Source: Antedon mediterranea (lineage: Eukaryota > Echinodermata > Crinoidea > Comatulida > Antedonidae). From it: a DNA stretch of 64,000 nt. Position 1 is the first letter of the stretch. Each line of letters opens with the position of its first letter. The translations under genes and the position numbers were made by a program. The stretch covers positions 15,498,501 to 15,562,500 of the forward strand of contig NC_092672.1 in the NCBI RefSeq assembly GCF_964355755.1. The letters are read 5' to 3'. The notes below the pieces were generated by a model. That model was not told the origin of the DNA, ran no database searches, and worked only from the letters and a program-made list of their open reading frames with translations. Positions 1-11,289 of the stretch are shown one piece after another.

Positions 1-154
1 AGAATTTTATTTAAAAAAAATATGATAAATAACAATGGAGTTAATAAAATAAATTATTTATTTTCACAAACAAACATTCCGCTACTAGCTAGACACTCCT
101 ACACTTTGCAAGAAGACAGATATACCTAGCTTGACGTTGTATAGTTGCTGCATT

Positions 155-1925
155 AAATGTCTTTCAAGTTTAATAAGCGAGGGGTGGGTTAAGGATTTGC
201 GAATTGATCTTATGTTACGAAGGTGGTAGGTAACAGATTTACTAATGTTGTTGATATGTCTGGACATCATTGCAACTCTGATATTTCTAACCTCCAACGA
301 TGGTGTAATTGGGGTTGGGGTGTTGTCAATGCTGATGTTTTGAATGAAAAACTAAGACTTCTGTTTTACCAGGGTTAAAACAGAGGATGTTTTTAGTAGC
401 CAATCCTGAATACCAACAACACAAGTTTCGATAACCGAACTTGCCTCAATAAACTCGGCTGGATTGAAGCTGATGTACAGTTGCGTGTCATCTGCGTACA
501 CATGATATTGGACACAATGTCTCCTAATGATATCACTCAAGGGCGAGATGTAAACTAAAACAATACTGGACCCAATATTGATCCTTGAGGAACACTACAT
601 TTCAGGTCGATAGAGGTGGATTTGACATTACCAATCTGGACCTGCTGCTTCCTGTAAGACAAATATGACTTGAACCAAGTCAGAGCAGATCCACATTTAC
701 CAAATAGACGAGAGAGCTGCCGACAGGTCGAGGTATACAGACAAAACACAATTACCTTTATCCAGAGCTAAAATAATATCATTATGCACCTTGAGAATTG
801 CTGACTCTGTACTATGTGCTTTCTATATGCTGATTGAAGAGGGTCGAACAGATTATTGTCGTAAAGAAAATGTATGAGATCTAAAGCAATGCATTTCTCA
901 AGGATCTTGGACAAGAAAGCGACATTAGAAACAGGTCGAAAATTTGCCATGGAAGTATGATCCATTGAAGGCTTCTTTAAAATAGGTGTAACAAGACCTA
1001 ACTTCAAATCATCAGGAAAAGTACCAGATGATAAAGATAAATTAATAATAAATCTAAATACTGGAGTCAATATTCTTTGAAATTGTAAAAGAAATTGTGT
1101 TGGAAATGGATCAAGAGCTGAAGTCTTTGATGACATGTTCATTATTACAGTAGCTTGTGAATTACATCATCAGTGACTACAGTGAAGTGGTGAAGGTGCA
1201 AAGTGTTGGTGAGTTTAATGGATGTTCTGAATCCAGCTGCTGATGAATTTGATGTGGGCAAGGTAGATGAAACCAAATGAACCATCTTTTCCTTTACCAA
1301 GAAGTTTGTTCATAATGCGGAACAATCGACGTTGGTCAGATACACAGCCATCAATTTTGGACTGCATGTAAGTTGTTCTTGTACCGTGCAGTACAGTACT
1401 TTATGGTATGCTGTGCATTGTTTCTTGAAAGCTAATGATGGATTCTTTACCCATTTGCGTTCAAGAATGCGACACTTTCTCGAAATTCGAAATTCTACAA
1501 TCATCAGAGAACCACCGAGATCTTGACCTGATGTTAATGATCTTTGATTTCTCGGGAGCCAACTTGTCACAAAGTGAGAATAAAAATTGATTGTAAAAAG
1601 ATACAGCAGAGTTTGAACTAACATCACAAGATTCAGCAAGGAAACCACTAAAGCCATCAGACAAATTAGATTTTAAATCAACGGTGTTGATATTCTTAAA
1701 ACAATGGAATGTAATTTTGTTTTGTTTTATTGATGGTTTAGAGACATTAGGTAAGGCATGGAGGAAATAGTATCAGACATATGATATTGATGTACGTGTA
1801 AACGTACAATTAGGGTTATTGGTAATTAAAAGGTCAAGTGTATGGCCCAATTGCACAAAATTGACGAATATGAAGGTAACAGTCAAGAAATTAAAGTAAG
1901 TAAAGGTACAATTCAAATTAGCTAC
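155..1925 (-). mobile_element. Degenerate non-LTR retrotransposon (LINE copy A), endonuclease end to RT
   Basis: Read on the minus strand, in order: the endonuclease C-terminal motif GHTLDLLIT (about 1860-1830); the endonuclease-RT linker with a RSRWFSDDCR stretch (1664-1310); an RT N-terminal part with FPDDLKLGLVTPILKK and FRPVSNVAFLSKILEK (1142-768); VPQGSILGPVLF (about 610-560); the catalytic YADDTQLY (about 500-480); and a downstream HLRNIRSIRKSLTH block (about 230-180). These are hallmarks of CR1/L2/Jockey-type RT, which copies its RNA at a nicked target site. Several frameshifts and stops, plus lack of the 5' endonuclease and 3' end, mark it as a dead copy. Confidence 0.88.
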
Positions 1926-1942
1926 CAGACAGCGCTCTCTCT

Positions 1943-2033
1943 GTATATATATATATACATGTCAACTCTTAAACTCTGTGGGAAAACACCGGAAATATAG
2001 GAGAAATTTGCTATATATATATATATATATATA
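1943..2033. repeat. Two (TA)n microsatellite tracts
   Basis: Alternating TA runs at about 1943-1958 and 2012-2033 separate LINE copies A and B. They may mark the 3' truncation point of copy B. Confidence 0.9.
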
Positions 2034-3520
2034 GAAGTTTGTTCCAAACATTCTTTAATAGTGGGTCAAGGGGCTTGTTTGTTTGGATTCTTGCTAATAA
2101 CTGTGAGTATGTCTTCAACCTCCACACGTGGAAAAGTTTTAAAGCAAACATTGGTTGACATTTCTACAGGGGGAAGGGCAAGGCCATCATTGGTATCAAT
2201 CAATCAATAGTCAGCAAACTCTTGACAAAGTGATTTATTAGAATTACACGGTCAGTCTAATTACCGAAAACAACCGAAAACAACCGAAAATAACCGAAAA
2301 CAACCCTAAACAACCGAAAACAACCACAAACAACCGAAAACAACCATAAACAACCGAAAACAAACCGAAAACAAAATAAAATAATCTAAATACCGAAAAC
2401 AAATTTGTATAATATTTTTTAAATGTCGCCCTCTATTGATGGGTGTTTCTAAATCTAAGACCATAACAGAGACAAAACCGCGCGCGCAAAAGCCAAGGAA
2501 GACCCTACGATGGTAGTGTGCACAAAATACAACTAAAAATCATGCAATCAATCAATGATAACATCGCATTTACTTACAGAATCTATAAAAATATTTTAAT
2601 TTTAGTCTTTCGATTTTTGATCCAGAAACCAGCGCATTACTCCTTACAATAATTGTGAATATGTTAATCCATAGTATAGAAAGTAAATTGACTATGGTTA
2701 ATCATGATCGATTTAATTATAGATTTTCAAAGATAATTATACAAAGATACTAGGGACTATAAGTATACTTAAAACAAGCTCACTATAAAGGATTCACAAT
2801 AAAATCTATTCAGTAACTGTAGTCGAGTAAATAACGTTTTTATCCTTAATCGCTTCAGTATTCACTTAATAAGTGACGAAAACCGGGGACGAAAAAACGC
2901 AAAGTTAGGTAAAATCATGCTTTGTTTTTTAAAAAACTAAAAACGAAATGGGTTTATAGATTTTGTAAGTAAATGTAATCTATTTCATTGAATTTGTACG
3001 ATTTTGAGTTGTATTTTGTGCACACTACCATTTCTTAGGGTCTTCCATGACTTTTTGCTTTAGAAACACCCATCAATAGAGGGCGATATTAAAAAAAATA
3101 TTATACAAAATTTGTTTTCGGTATTTAGATTTTTTAAATTTTTTTTTCGGTTTGTTTTCGGTTGTTTACGGTTGTTTTCGGTTGTTTGTAGTTGTTTTCG
3201 GTTATTTTCGGTTGTTTTCGGTAATTAGACTGACCCGAATTACAAAATGGTAAACTATGTTTAGATTTTCCTAACAACTTATAGAGAACATGATACATTT
3301 CTCTTGGATTGCATTCTAAAAAGATAGATTTGAAAACCTTTGTTTTCTCTGATTCAATTAAAATCACAGATACGTTTGTGCAGTTCATCGAAGTTAGACT
3401 TATCTAAAACAGATTTTCGAGTATCCGCTTTTTTCGAGTAACCTTAACCTCGCTAGTATACCAACTTGGTTTACTGTCTATTTTGCGCACACATGTTCTT
3501 TCAGGGCAATGAGTACCAAA
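2034..3520 (-). mobile_element. LINE copy B, pre-RT region split by an inserted foldback element
   Basis: On the minus strand, 3520-3237 reads VRKIDSKPSWYTSEV then NPREMYHVLYKLLGKSKHS, the linker between endonuclease and RT. The same reading resumes at 2240-2034 with LCQEFADY, TNDGLALPPVEMSTNVCFKTF and VEDILTVISKNPNKQAP, the RT N-terminus. The 988 bp between are a separate inverted-repeat element, so the two halves were once continuous. Stops inside the reading show it is dead. It is a different copy from LINE A, whose 5' end lies just downstream in the same orientation. Confidence 0.82.
2249..3236. mobile_element. Foldback-like nonautonomous DNA transposon with about 340-bp inverted ends
   Basis: The outer ends are inverted copies (GTCAGTCTAATTACCG at 2251, reverse complement ending near 3234). 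Inverted similarity continues inward: a CAACCGAAAA short tandem repeat (2263-2370 and 3140-3222), then a block around ATAGAGGGCG (2432 and 3080), then CATTTACTTACA (2569 and 2967). The flanks carry the 8-bp direct repeat gaattaca at 2241-2248 and 3237-3244. Short tandem repeats within long TIRs resemble Foldback elements; an 8-bp duplication also fits hAT or P. No transposase is visible, so it would move in trans. Confidence 0.87.
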
Positions 3521-5409
3521 TGACCTTTACCTTGTAGTATTTGCCATTACGATCCTCATGTTTCGGATTCGTCTATCCCTACTTGTCGTGAGAGGCGCCC
3601 TATCTCGAGCGGTTCTCTAATTTTTGAGCGAAGTGTGACATCTTCCTACTACACTATCTTTGCTGGTGCCTAAGTCAACTCCCTGGTTATATTGTGTACC
3701 TATTCCTAAATAGGCTAGTTATAGTAGACTCTCTAAACCACAGTATCACTGATCAAAAAGAAGGGCTAACTAAACTAAAACTATATATAAAAGCACTTTA
3801 AAATAAAAGCAGTTTATCCATGGCATTTTTTATGCCAAGGTAGATTATTTCCTAATTCCAACATTTAAAATGAACACAAACAATAACACACTAACCACAC
3901 AAGTAATTATTTGAAAGGGTAAATATTAAATGAATTCTTTTTTATTCAACCCGAATGATACTAATAGTTCTTCTACAGACTAGAAAATAGTGTATAATTC
4001 AGTTTTATCTGCTATACTGACTATACATAAAGAAACCGTTTTGCAAGTGTCTTGATTTTTATCTTTCAGAATTATTGTCGGAGAAGACTGCTAAAGTAGA
4101 GCCAAGTTGCTTGAACAACAAATAAAAGATAAATAAAAGTTTGAATAGATGTACCTCTAAACAATGAGTTAAACTACGGTAGGGGTATGTGGGACATAAG
4201 ACCTTAGCGGGGTTCGCATACTTCTCTTAGTTGGTTTTTCTTAGTGAAAGACGTGACACCTATGTCCTTACTTTGTAAATAACTGCTTGGTCCCTAACTC
4301 TCCAAAATAGTTTTAATTTAGTTCATGATGTTCATAATTATTCTACCATGGTTCAGTTCTAATGGTAATTTATTATTACCCAAGAACTGAATCTGGGGAA
4401 ATTTTAGGGGTACTCAGATCTGAACTGCTGACGGTGGATAATGTGGGGTGGGTGGGGTATTATTTCATTGTTTGTTCTATAGTTTTTGTATTTGTATCGC
4501 TGGTTTGTTTTAAATTGTTTTGTAATTTTACTGTTATTGTGTTTTGTGTACTGGGCCCTCTGGGAGAACATTTTTTTTTACTGAAGAGGTCACCCAGTAT
4601 AAAGAACAAATAAATAAAATATATAAAATAAATATTACAGCAGGGAGGCTCCTTGATTAGTGTTTTTAATTGCATTTTATAATTTACTTTTAATTCAATT
4701 ATTTATACATCCTCTATATATCTTTTTATTTAACCTATTGACTATAACAGCAAACCACATTAATTCTCTTAATCCTATTGGTCAGATAAGGTTTGCCACG
4801 GAGCCCAATATCATCATTCACTGACCACATTACTAACTAACACTCCTTTCTCAACTAGCATCTTAGCTACACCTTTCATCGCACGTTCTTTATCAAATAT
4901 TGTATATTGTATTATTATCTATTGAGAATCCTCATTCGATTCGCTTGCAATAAATTACATATCTTACCCGATGAAATGAGATCAAAGTTTTAATTTAGTG
5001 GCAGAAAAAACCATTTAGTATAACATTATGGGTGTTGCCCATAGAATGTATCTAGTTGAATATAATTGTGCCCATCATTAATAGGCTTAAAAGTTAAGAT
5101 GGAGTATGTTAACAAATGCTAAGTATTTAATTAACAACAAAAAACAAAACAAAATCAATATTTAGGCATACACATTGCATTACACAACCTAATCCACTCA
5201 CCTACCAAAAATGCATATAATATCCATAAATCCTAGCCAAAATAAAGTTTGGTACGGAATGAAATGGGACCAAAAGTCAAATTTAAAGTAATATTTATTT
5301 TTCAGTGTAAAAACACCTCTGTTCGGGGCAAATCATCAAAATAATTTAATAACTGAATTAGTAGGCCTAATGGTTTTCATAGTAATTTCAAAGTAAAGGA
5401 ATACTTTCG
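3521..5409. other. AT-rich intergenic DNA, possible LINE 3' end near 4540-4620
   Basis: No coding segment is recognised. At 4545-4620 a plus-strand stretch (GTACTGGGCCCTCTGGGAG, then AACAAATAAATAAA) resembles the 3' terminus of a non-LTR element with its simple tail, but no RT codes upstream. Open frames at 4362-4675 on both strands look fortuitous. Confidence 0.4.
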
Positions 5410-5997
5410 CCCGTATTCTTAACCCGGACTTTAGTCGTAGTTCGAGCTATTACTTCAAATTCGATTAAAAAACGTAGTAGTCGAAGTTTGCAGTTCGACT
5501 TAATGAAGTCGAGCTTTTAGTCAAGTTGCACATGTCACAAAGGCTAAACATTGGCCAATGACAAGAGAGTATTTGAGGAGCAGACGAAATTTTGCGCATT
5601 GATATCACTTTCCATTTTCTTACAAAACTTTTTACGCATCAGGACTATATACATGAAAAATAATTTGATAATAAAGATGATTTTCATTATTATAACTTAT
5701 ACCAATGTATATTTAATTAAGCTAATATAAATATAGATATTTCATTCTTCAATATCTGGCCAATATAACAACTCAATGACTGTTACGTTTTTTATAAACA
5801 TCGTTTAAAAACCATTAGTCGACCATTTAGCCTGCCCCCTCCAGGACTAAAAAAATCGATCAAAATCCGTCTCGATTTAGTCGAGGTTGGCCTGATTTAG
5901 TCGGCGATTTAGTTGAAGTTCGGCTTATGAATTAAAATAACGTCATTTTTTTAGTTTTAGCTTGAACTACGACTAAAGTCCGGTTTAAGAATACGGA
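5410..5997. mobile_element. MITE-like element with about 40-bp terminal inverted repeats
   Basis: The left end CCCGTATTCTTAACCCGG (5410) is the inverse of the right end finishing GTTTAAGAATACGGA (5997), and the pairing extends through GACTTTAGTCGTAGTTC. The interior repeats TAGTCGA-like words (5480-5520 and 5815-5905), also in inverted arrangement. No transposase is encoded and no clear target duplication is seen (perhaps 2-3 bp). The family resembles Harbinger or Tc-type MITEs by its ends, but this is a guess. Confidence 0.78.
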
Positions 5998-6000
5998 CGT

Positions 6001-7203
6001 TTGTGTATAACAAAATCAATTATGGTAAACATTATGTATGTTAATTTATGCGCGGTAGATTTTGCTAAAGCCTTTGATCGTGTTGATCATACTATAATTG
6101 TGAACAAATTAATAGATATTGGAGTGAGATCATCCATAATACCCATTACCTGCAGCTTCCTTACTAATAGAGGCATTAATACGAGAGTGGGTAAGACCAT
6201 CTCGGGTACAAGAAAGATCACCTGCGGCGTGCCCCAGAGCACTAAATTGGGCCCAGTTTTATTTCTGGTCCTAATTAATGATGCCAGTCTGGGAAGCTGC
6301 AGAAGATGGAAGTATGTGGATGATCTCACTCTAGATGAAGTTGTAAAAAAACAATAATCCCTATTTACAGGTCTCCCTTGATGATTTGGATGACTGGTGT
6401 AAAGCTAATAATATGTTGCCTAAACCGTCTAAAGGCAATGTTATGACAAATAATTTTGTGCGTAATGCTAGTGATTTCCAGCCATTCACCCTCAACGATA
6501 CTATTCTTGAATGTGTTGGCAACCTCAAATTGTTAGGGGTTGGTTACTATTCAAGATAATACGAAATGTCACAGACATAGTTTCTAAAGCATCTCGAAAG
6601 ATGTTTGCTTTATTTGTGATGAGGAGGTCTGGCGCGTCTGTGGATGACCTGATCAAGGTGTTCTGTTGCTATATTAGGCTTATTCTTGAGTATGCATGCC
6701 CTGTGTGGCATGGCGCAATTACTAAAAAATCAGCATATAAAATTGAAGCTGTTCAAAAAAGAGCTCTAAGAACTATCCTGGGAAAAAATTATATATCATA
6801 AGCTTTAGAGGAGACGCAACTCCTTTCGCTTGCGGCAATGAGGGAAAGTCTGGTCCTTTCCTTTGGTCAGGGTCTCATAAAATCGGCTTTGCACAGGAAT
6901 ATGCTCCCTCCTTGCTGCAAGCGAAAATTAAACCTTAGATCCAATGGTGGAAATCTTGAAGTGCCTAAATGTAAAACCGACAGATATAAACGGTCTGCTG
7001 TACCTTATATTGTTGATCTGCTTAACTCTCAATAAAATGTGCTGGTTTTTTTTTTGTTTTTTTTAAAATAATTTTTTTATGTTTACGGGTTAAAAAAAAA
7101 ATGTTTTTTTTTCTTTTTTTATGGAGCGACCTTTTTTTTATTTGTTGTTCTTGATGGACATTATGCATGTTATATAGGATTCTTATAAGTAAATAAATAA
7201 ATA
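6001..7203 (+). mobile_element. Non-LTR retrotransposon, RT core to 3' end
   Basis: The plus strand reads VDFAKAFDRVDH, CGVPQSTKLGPVLFLVLIND and WKYVDDLTL (the catalytic YVDD box) at 6050-6345. After a frameshift near 6360 come LDDLDDWCKANNM (6375-6420), the C-terminal EYACPVWHGAIT and QKRALRTILG (6685-6790), and a final block ending YIVDLLNSQ at 7035. A T-rich 3' region ends in a TAAA-type tail at 7190-7203. The 5' part is missing; the copy begins directly at the right end of the MITE at 5997. It is closely related in motif order to the LINE at 19597-22280. Confidence 0.87.
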
Positions 7204-7253
7204 CATTTAAATTAATACTATTGTATATATTTCTAAAAATAAATTAAAACCGT

Positions 7254-7463
7254 GATAAATATTTTTTAAATACAAGTGAACCTAATTAATGATACTTTGT
7301 ACTGATAAAATGAATGAAAAATGATCTATTTTTTAATGACATTGCAATGTTGTTGATAAATATATTTAAAATACTAGTGAACCTAATTAATGATACTTTG
7401 TAGGCCTACTGATAAAATGAATGAAGAAATGATCTATTTTTTAATGAAATTGCAATATTGTTC
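7254..7463. repeat. Tandem duplication, unit about 101-108 bp
   Basis: The unit starting GATAAATAT...TTTAAAATAC and running through GTGAACCTAATTAATGATAC occurs at 7254-7354 and again at 7355-7463 with few differences (including an added GGCCT in the second). It is noncoding and AT-rich. Bases 7470-7640 beyond it end in GAATAAATAAAAACAAAA and look like another LINE or SINE 3' tail. Confidence 0.85.
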
Positions 7464-7718
7464 TATTGGATAAATTTTAATGATTAATGTACAGTATATA
7501 TATTTTTTATGCATATTGTAAATTTTTCTGTATTTTTTTCTGTAATGTTTAATTTGTTTCTATATGTACTACAATAATTTCAGACTTGTTTTTGTAATGT
7601 TTTTTATATACCTGAATAAATAAAAACAAAAAAAAATTGGCCGTAAATAGTTCTGAATTTTATTCTTGACAATTTGTATGTTTTTAAAAAATAATTTATG
7701 AGGGGCTGGGCCTTTATT

Positions 7719-8013
7719 AGACCACAATTTAATTTAAAAATATCCTACACCAAAAAAATTGCAAAATAACAAAAGCATTGAAATAAAAAAAAATGTAAAT
7801 GAATAAAAATGAACACACACAAACAAAATGCTTCCAAATGGTTTGATTGGTGAACCTAAAAACAACTTAACAATTCGTGTTTCCGCAGCAATGTGTTTTA
7901 ATTCGATTTATGTCCACTTTTTTATTTTATCTATATGTATCAAATAATTAATACACCACGAAAAACATCAAAAATAATATAGATTGGCATTTTTTACCTA
8001 CATTAGTGTTTGA
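7719..8013. repeat. Dispersed repeat R1, partial copy
   Basis: Shares an ordered series of blocks with 15907-16194, 27810-28035 and 38041-38445: AGACCACA, AATTGCAAAATA, CACACAAACAAAATG, CCAAATGGTTTGAT, AACAACTTAACAATTC, GTCCACTTTTTTATT, AATTAATACACCACGAAAAA. Only the right half of the R1 unit is present. Confidence 0.8.
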
Positions 8014-8022
8014 GAAAGATGT

Positions 8023-8500
8023 TATAAGCCGAAGGCTAGAGGGCGTACTCCAGAAAAGTGATTCCAACAGGAGGGGGAACCAACAAGATGGCGGCCGTAA
8101 ATGTGTTATCATTATTTAATATAGAAATAATAATCTAATATATTAAGACCACATAAATTACAACACATTTTCTTGTTAAAGCACAGTGAAGTTTTTAAAA
8201 ATCAAATATATCGCAAGGAAGTGAATAATTTCTTTGGTAATTTATAGTAATTTTTGGATATGAGGATCATATAGAATGTGTTCGCATTCATACGCTCAAA
8301 AGGCTGTGTTGCGTATCGTACGGGAGAATGTAAAGAATGTTTATCACACTGTTATGCTCAAAACACGCGTAGTAGTGCATACTGCTTAGGGCATATCTGA
8401 TTGGTCGATTGCAGCCGCCATCTTGTTGGTTCCCCTTCATGAAGAATCACTTTTTGAACTGCGATAACATTGGAGTATACAATCTAGCCTTTGGCTATAA
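8023..8500. mobile_element. MITE with about 80-bp inverted ends
   Basis: Left end TTATAAGCCGAAGGCTAGA (8022 on), with GGGGGAACCAACAAGATGGC near 8075, is the inverse of GCCATCTTGTTGGTTCCCC (8416) and CTAGCCTTTGGCTATAA (8484-8500). The interior is AT-rich and noncoding. Its right end abuts the Ig pseudogene fragment at 8506, so it probably truncated or inserted into that paralogue. Confidence 0.82.
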
Positions 8501-8505
8501 AATAT

Positions 8506-8575
8506 TTGGATTTTACTCACATGCTTCTAATGTAGGAATTGATGTTTGTGGTGGTTTATCATTTCCATATTCTAA
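8506..8575 (-). pseudogene. Ig-receptor paralogue fragment (stalk region)
   Basis: On the minus strand this reads NDKPPQTSIPTLE, against NDKPPETSIPTVE at residues 322-334 of the intact Ig protein encoded at 13385-14707. DNA similarity covers GTAGGAATTGATGTTT and GGTGGTTTATCATTT and ends at about 8575; on the other side it stops at the MITE. A stop follows within a few codons. With 10711-10921 it forms one decayed paralogue in the same orientation as the intact gene. Confidence 0.85.
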
Positions 8576-8689
8576 AATATCACTAAGATTTTTAATTTAC
8601 ATACATACACAGTTAGACAATTCAGCTACACATCATACTAATTAATTCCCAAGTAAATTAAAGTTAAACATTAAAGTTAAAACGCCAAT

Positions 8690-9145
8690 ATAGATCTCTA
8701 TGTATTAAATGTAATGTTTTATGTAGGAAATTTTCATACTGCTCCAAATCAATCAAATGTTTTTTGTTCTCCTTTATGGTCTAATCATTTTTAAAAAGAT
8801 ATCAACCAACTTAAATTTTTTTTTTAATGATGCTTTCCGGAGGTTGTTGGGACAACCCAGATTTGTTAGTGCAAGGAATTTGTTTGTGGAAAACAATATT
8901 CTATCATTTTATGAATATTTGAGGATTTCGCCTTACCGATTTCTTACAAGAATAATGATAAGCAAAAACAAATGTTAATTTGTATATATAAATATTTGTT
9001 GATGGATTCAAACATGTACTACAAATGGAGAGAGGCATTATATACCAATAGATAAAAGTTTTGGTCCTCTCTCATTCATCTTTTTTTTTGTAATGTATTA
9101 TACCATATGGACAATTGTCTGAAATAAAAGTTGAATTGAAAACAA
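8690..9145 (+). mobile_element. LINE 3' fragment (RT C-terminus)
   Basis: Plus-strand readings include KCNVLCRKFSYCS (8697-8740) and, after a gap, FNDAFRRLLGQPRFVSARN and NNILSFYEYLRIS (8823-8945). These are typical of the last part of non-LTR RT proteins (the NDAxRRLLxxPRxxSA block). A 3' region ends in ATAAAAGTTGAATTGAAAAC at about 9125-9145. Most of the RT is lost. Confidence 0.78.
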
Positions 9146-9151
9146 AAAAAA

Positions 9152-9222
9152 TTAGTGTCACTTCTTGAAACCAAAAAATTGATTTCCCTACGTAGTTTAC
9201 GCTTACGAAGTGACACTAATGC
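9152..9222. repeat. 71-bp inverted repeat with ends TTAGTGTCACTTC
   Basis: TTAGTGTCACTTC at 9152 is mirrored by GAAGTGACACTAA ending at 9222. The same word recurs at about 10687 facing the Ig pseudogene, so this could be one end of the material inserted in that pseudogene. Short and not conclusive. Confidence 0.45.
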
Positions 9223-9374
9223 ACAAATTCCATTTCACCACATATTTCTAGTGCATTGGAAGTGGCACTACTGTGTAATTCATAGCTTTCCAATGCAATG
9301 ATCTTACATCATAACAATTATGTATGGTCCTTGGTAAGTGAACACTATTATATATACATTACAAACATTCATGT

Positions 9375-10085
9375 CAGGGCCAGATCTAGGATTTTGATAA
9401 AGAGGGGGCCGATATGGGAAAATAATCATCTAGGAGGTCGGGGGAAAATTTTTTTTCTAGACGCCCGGAGATAGCATCTGAGGCGTTTTGGCCAGTTGAT
9501 TCTTGTCATATAATTATAGACCATATTTAATATATAGAACTGTACAAGCTTTTGCTTTTTAGAAATTGTGCCTCCTTCATAATATTGTTTTATTCATTTT
9601 AAAGATGAGAAAAAAAAAATTGTATTGTTTTAACTACCATATCTTTCTTCTCGTCATGAATTTTGTATTATATTATTTATTTTGTATATTATGAAGGAAA
9701 TAAATGTTACTATGAAATGAAATGAAATGAAACAGATCAAGTCGGACCGCGAATTGTTACAAATTTTTTTAAGCAATCGTTAATGGTTTCTTGGTGCTGG
9801 GGAAACATGGACATGAAGTTTTGGAAAGGCAAGGCCAGTCACGCGCAGCCGAGCCCGTGTGAAAATTGAAGAAGGTACAGGTATTGATGCTTCAACCCAG
9901 CCGGCCTAGGACATGTTTTCACTGATATCTTAATCTAGGCTTTACACTAAAGACCAACATTAAATTAAATTGTTTTATATTAAAATGTAGTTTTACTTAC
10001 ACTTGTTATTTTGAAATATCAGACTTTAAAATAGTACAAAAACGTCGCGTTGTAAAAATTAAGAATTGATACGCGTACGTATTTT
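9375..10085. mobile_element. hAT-like repeat (R6-related) interrupted by a LINE 3' end
   Basis: Starts CAGGGCCAGATCTAGGATTT, a terminus seen inverted at 42729 (R6 copy 1). About 9520-9732 holds an unrelated LINE 3' region whose tail is a run of ATGAA units (9714-9732). From 9733, GGACCGCGAATT, CAGCCGGCCTAGG and CGTCGCGTTGTAAAAATT correspond in order to pieces of R6 at 60590 and 42360-42460. No transposase is encoded. The hAT assignment rests only on terminus style. Confidence 0.55.
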
Positions 10086-10229
10086 TTCACAAACTTAGTA
10101 TGATGACGTAATTTACTGGTCATAACTCGGTTCAACTTTAAAAAAAAGAATTGAAGATTTTAATGTTGATTTGTACCCCCTTTTCCTGTAAAATTGTTGA
10201 TAAAATCGTATGTAAATGGGTGCATAATA

Positions 10230-10590
10230 TATATATATTAAAAAAATCGCGCCTGCATGTCTCTTTTAAGCCCTGCCTACACACTATCCGACTTGCTTCA
10301 TCTTACTTTTCCTTCAAATTTTTGCTCAAGAACCATCTCTTTCTTGTTTACTGCATGGCCATCTCCTTTGAGATGGCCATTTAATGTACTGTTTTCATTG
10401 ATTTCCCTTTTGATTCTATTTATTTTTCCATTATTTTAGTTCGTTAGTTTTCATAAATTCTATTTATTTTGATTTGAAGTTAATTGTTGTATGTTATTGT
10501 CTTACAAATTGCATTTTTGTGAGATTCTCTTCATCTAATGATCACCTTCAACTGGATGGACCACCCTAGTAAAATAAATAAAATCAAACT
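10230..10590 (+). mobile_element. Probable LINE 3' untranslated end
   Basis: Carries an ordered 3'-end-like sequence: GCCCTGCCTACACAC, GATCACCTTCAACTGGATGG, ACCACCCTAGTAAAATAAA and a short ATAAA tail at 10570-10590. Overlapping open frames (10151-10439) have no recognisable domain. The source family is unknown. Confidence 0.4.
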
Positions 10591-10710
10591 TAATGTGACC
10601 AACATTAATGTGATGTGCTTATATGGACACAATGATGTAATATCACTAACATATTTGGATATGCATAAAAATTACAGATATTTAGGTTAGTGTCACTTCG
10701 TGTTGCCGAT

Positions 10711-10921
10711 GACAAATTAATGTAAATATCTTTTCAACTTTTTAAAGCTATTCATTATAAGTGTTCCATTCATGCGGTGTTTAGCACTTAAAATTTGCAA
10801 TACCGGTCTGTGATTTTCTAAACGATAAATTTATTTCAGTTCAGTTTCAAGTTCAGATTCAAGCCATTCATTAAGTGTAGTTAGTGGACTAGCTGTAATG
10901 CTACACACATATAAAGCCTTA
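10711..10921 (-). pseudogene. Ig-receptor paralogue fragment (third Ig domain)
   Basis: The minus strand reads KALYVCSITASPLTTLNEWL, then LENHRPVLQILSAKHRMNGT, matching residues 248-298 of the intact Ig protein (EALYVCS...TTLNEWLE...ILSAKHSMNGT). A stop replaces part of the strand after the tryptophan, the second domain cysteine (C301 equivalent) is lost by a deletion or frameshift, and flanking domains are absent. The coding-like similarity spans about 210 bp. It lies 2.5 kb downstream of the intact gene in the same orientation, as expected of a tandem duplicate. Confidence 0.9.
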
Positions 10922-11208
10922 GTTTTGGCCACAACAATTCCAGAGGCCATTGAGCATAAGCGTTATAGGATAGGAGCTTGCAACAGTTGTCTATTTTGCA
11001 CAACATAGTGCTATACAATCTTTGTCATTAGCATTGATTGCACTTCTGTTGCAAGCACATACTGAAAGTTTAATAATGCTACTTGCCAAACCCATGCCAA
11101 CTGCATTGTCATTGGCCGACCTTTTTCCTATATATAAAACTTGTTCCTAAATATAAAAAAACTAACCCTCTAAATCTCTCTCAAACTAAAAAAAAAATTG
11201 TCAATTAC

Positions 11209-11270
11209 AGAATCGATCCCGGAAATCCTGAGGCCATAGCCTCATTACAATCCCGCTGAGCCATCCAACT
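11209..11270 (-). repeat. tRNA-like sequence, probable SINE head
   Basis: The reverse complement reads GGATGGCTCAGCGGG (A-box-like), an anticodon-arm-like middle and CCGGGATCGATTCTG (B-box-like), spaced as in a tRNA. No acceptor stem closes well and no structured SINE body is seen, so this is probably a decayed pol III promoter of a SINE. Confidence 0.5.
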
Positions 11271-11289
11271 GTCATCCATTGAGCTGGTA

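Noticed and set aside
8409-8645. Plus frame of 78 codons
   Set aside because: It crosses a MITE end and the antisense strand of the Ig pseudogene, so it is not a gene.
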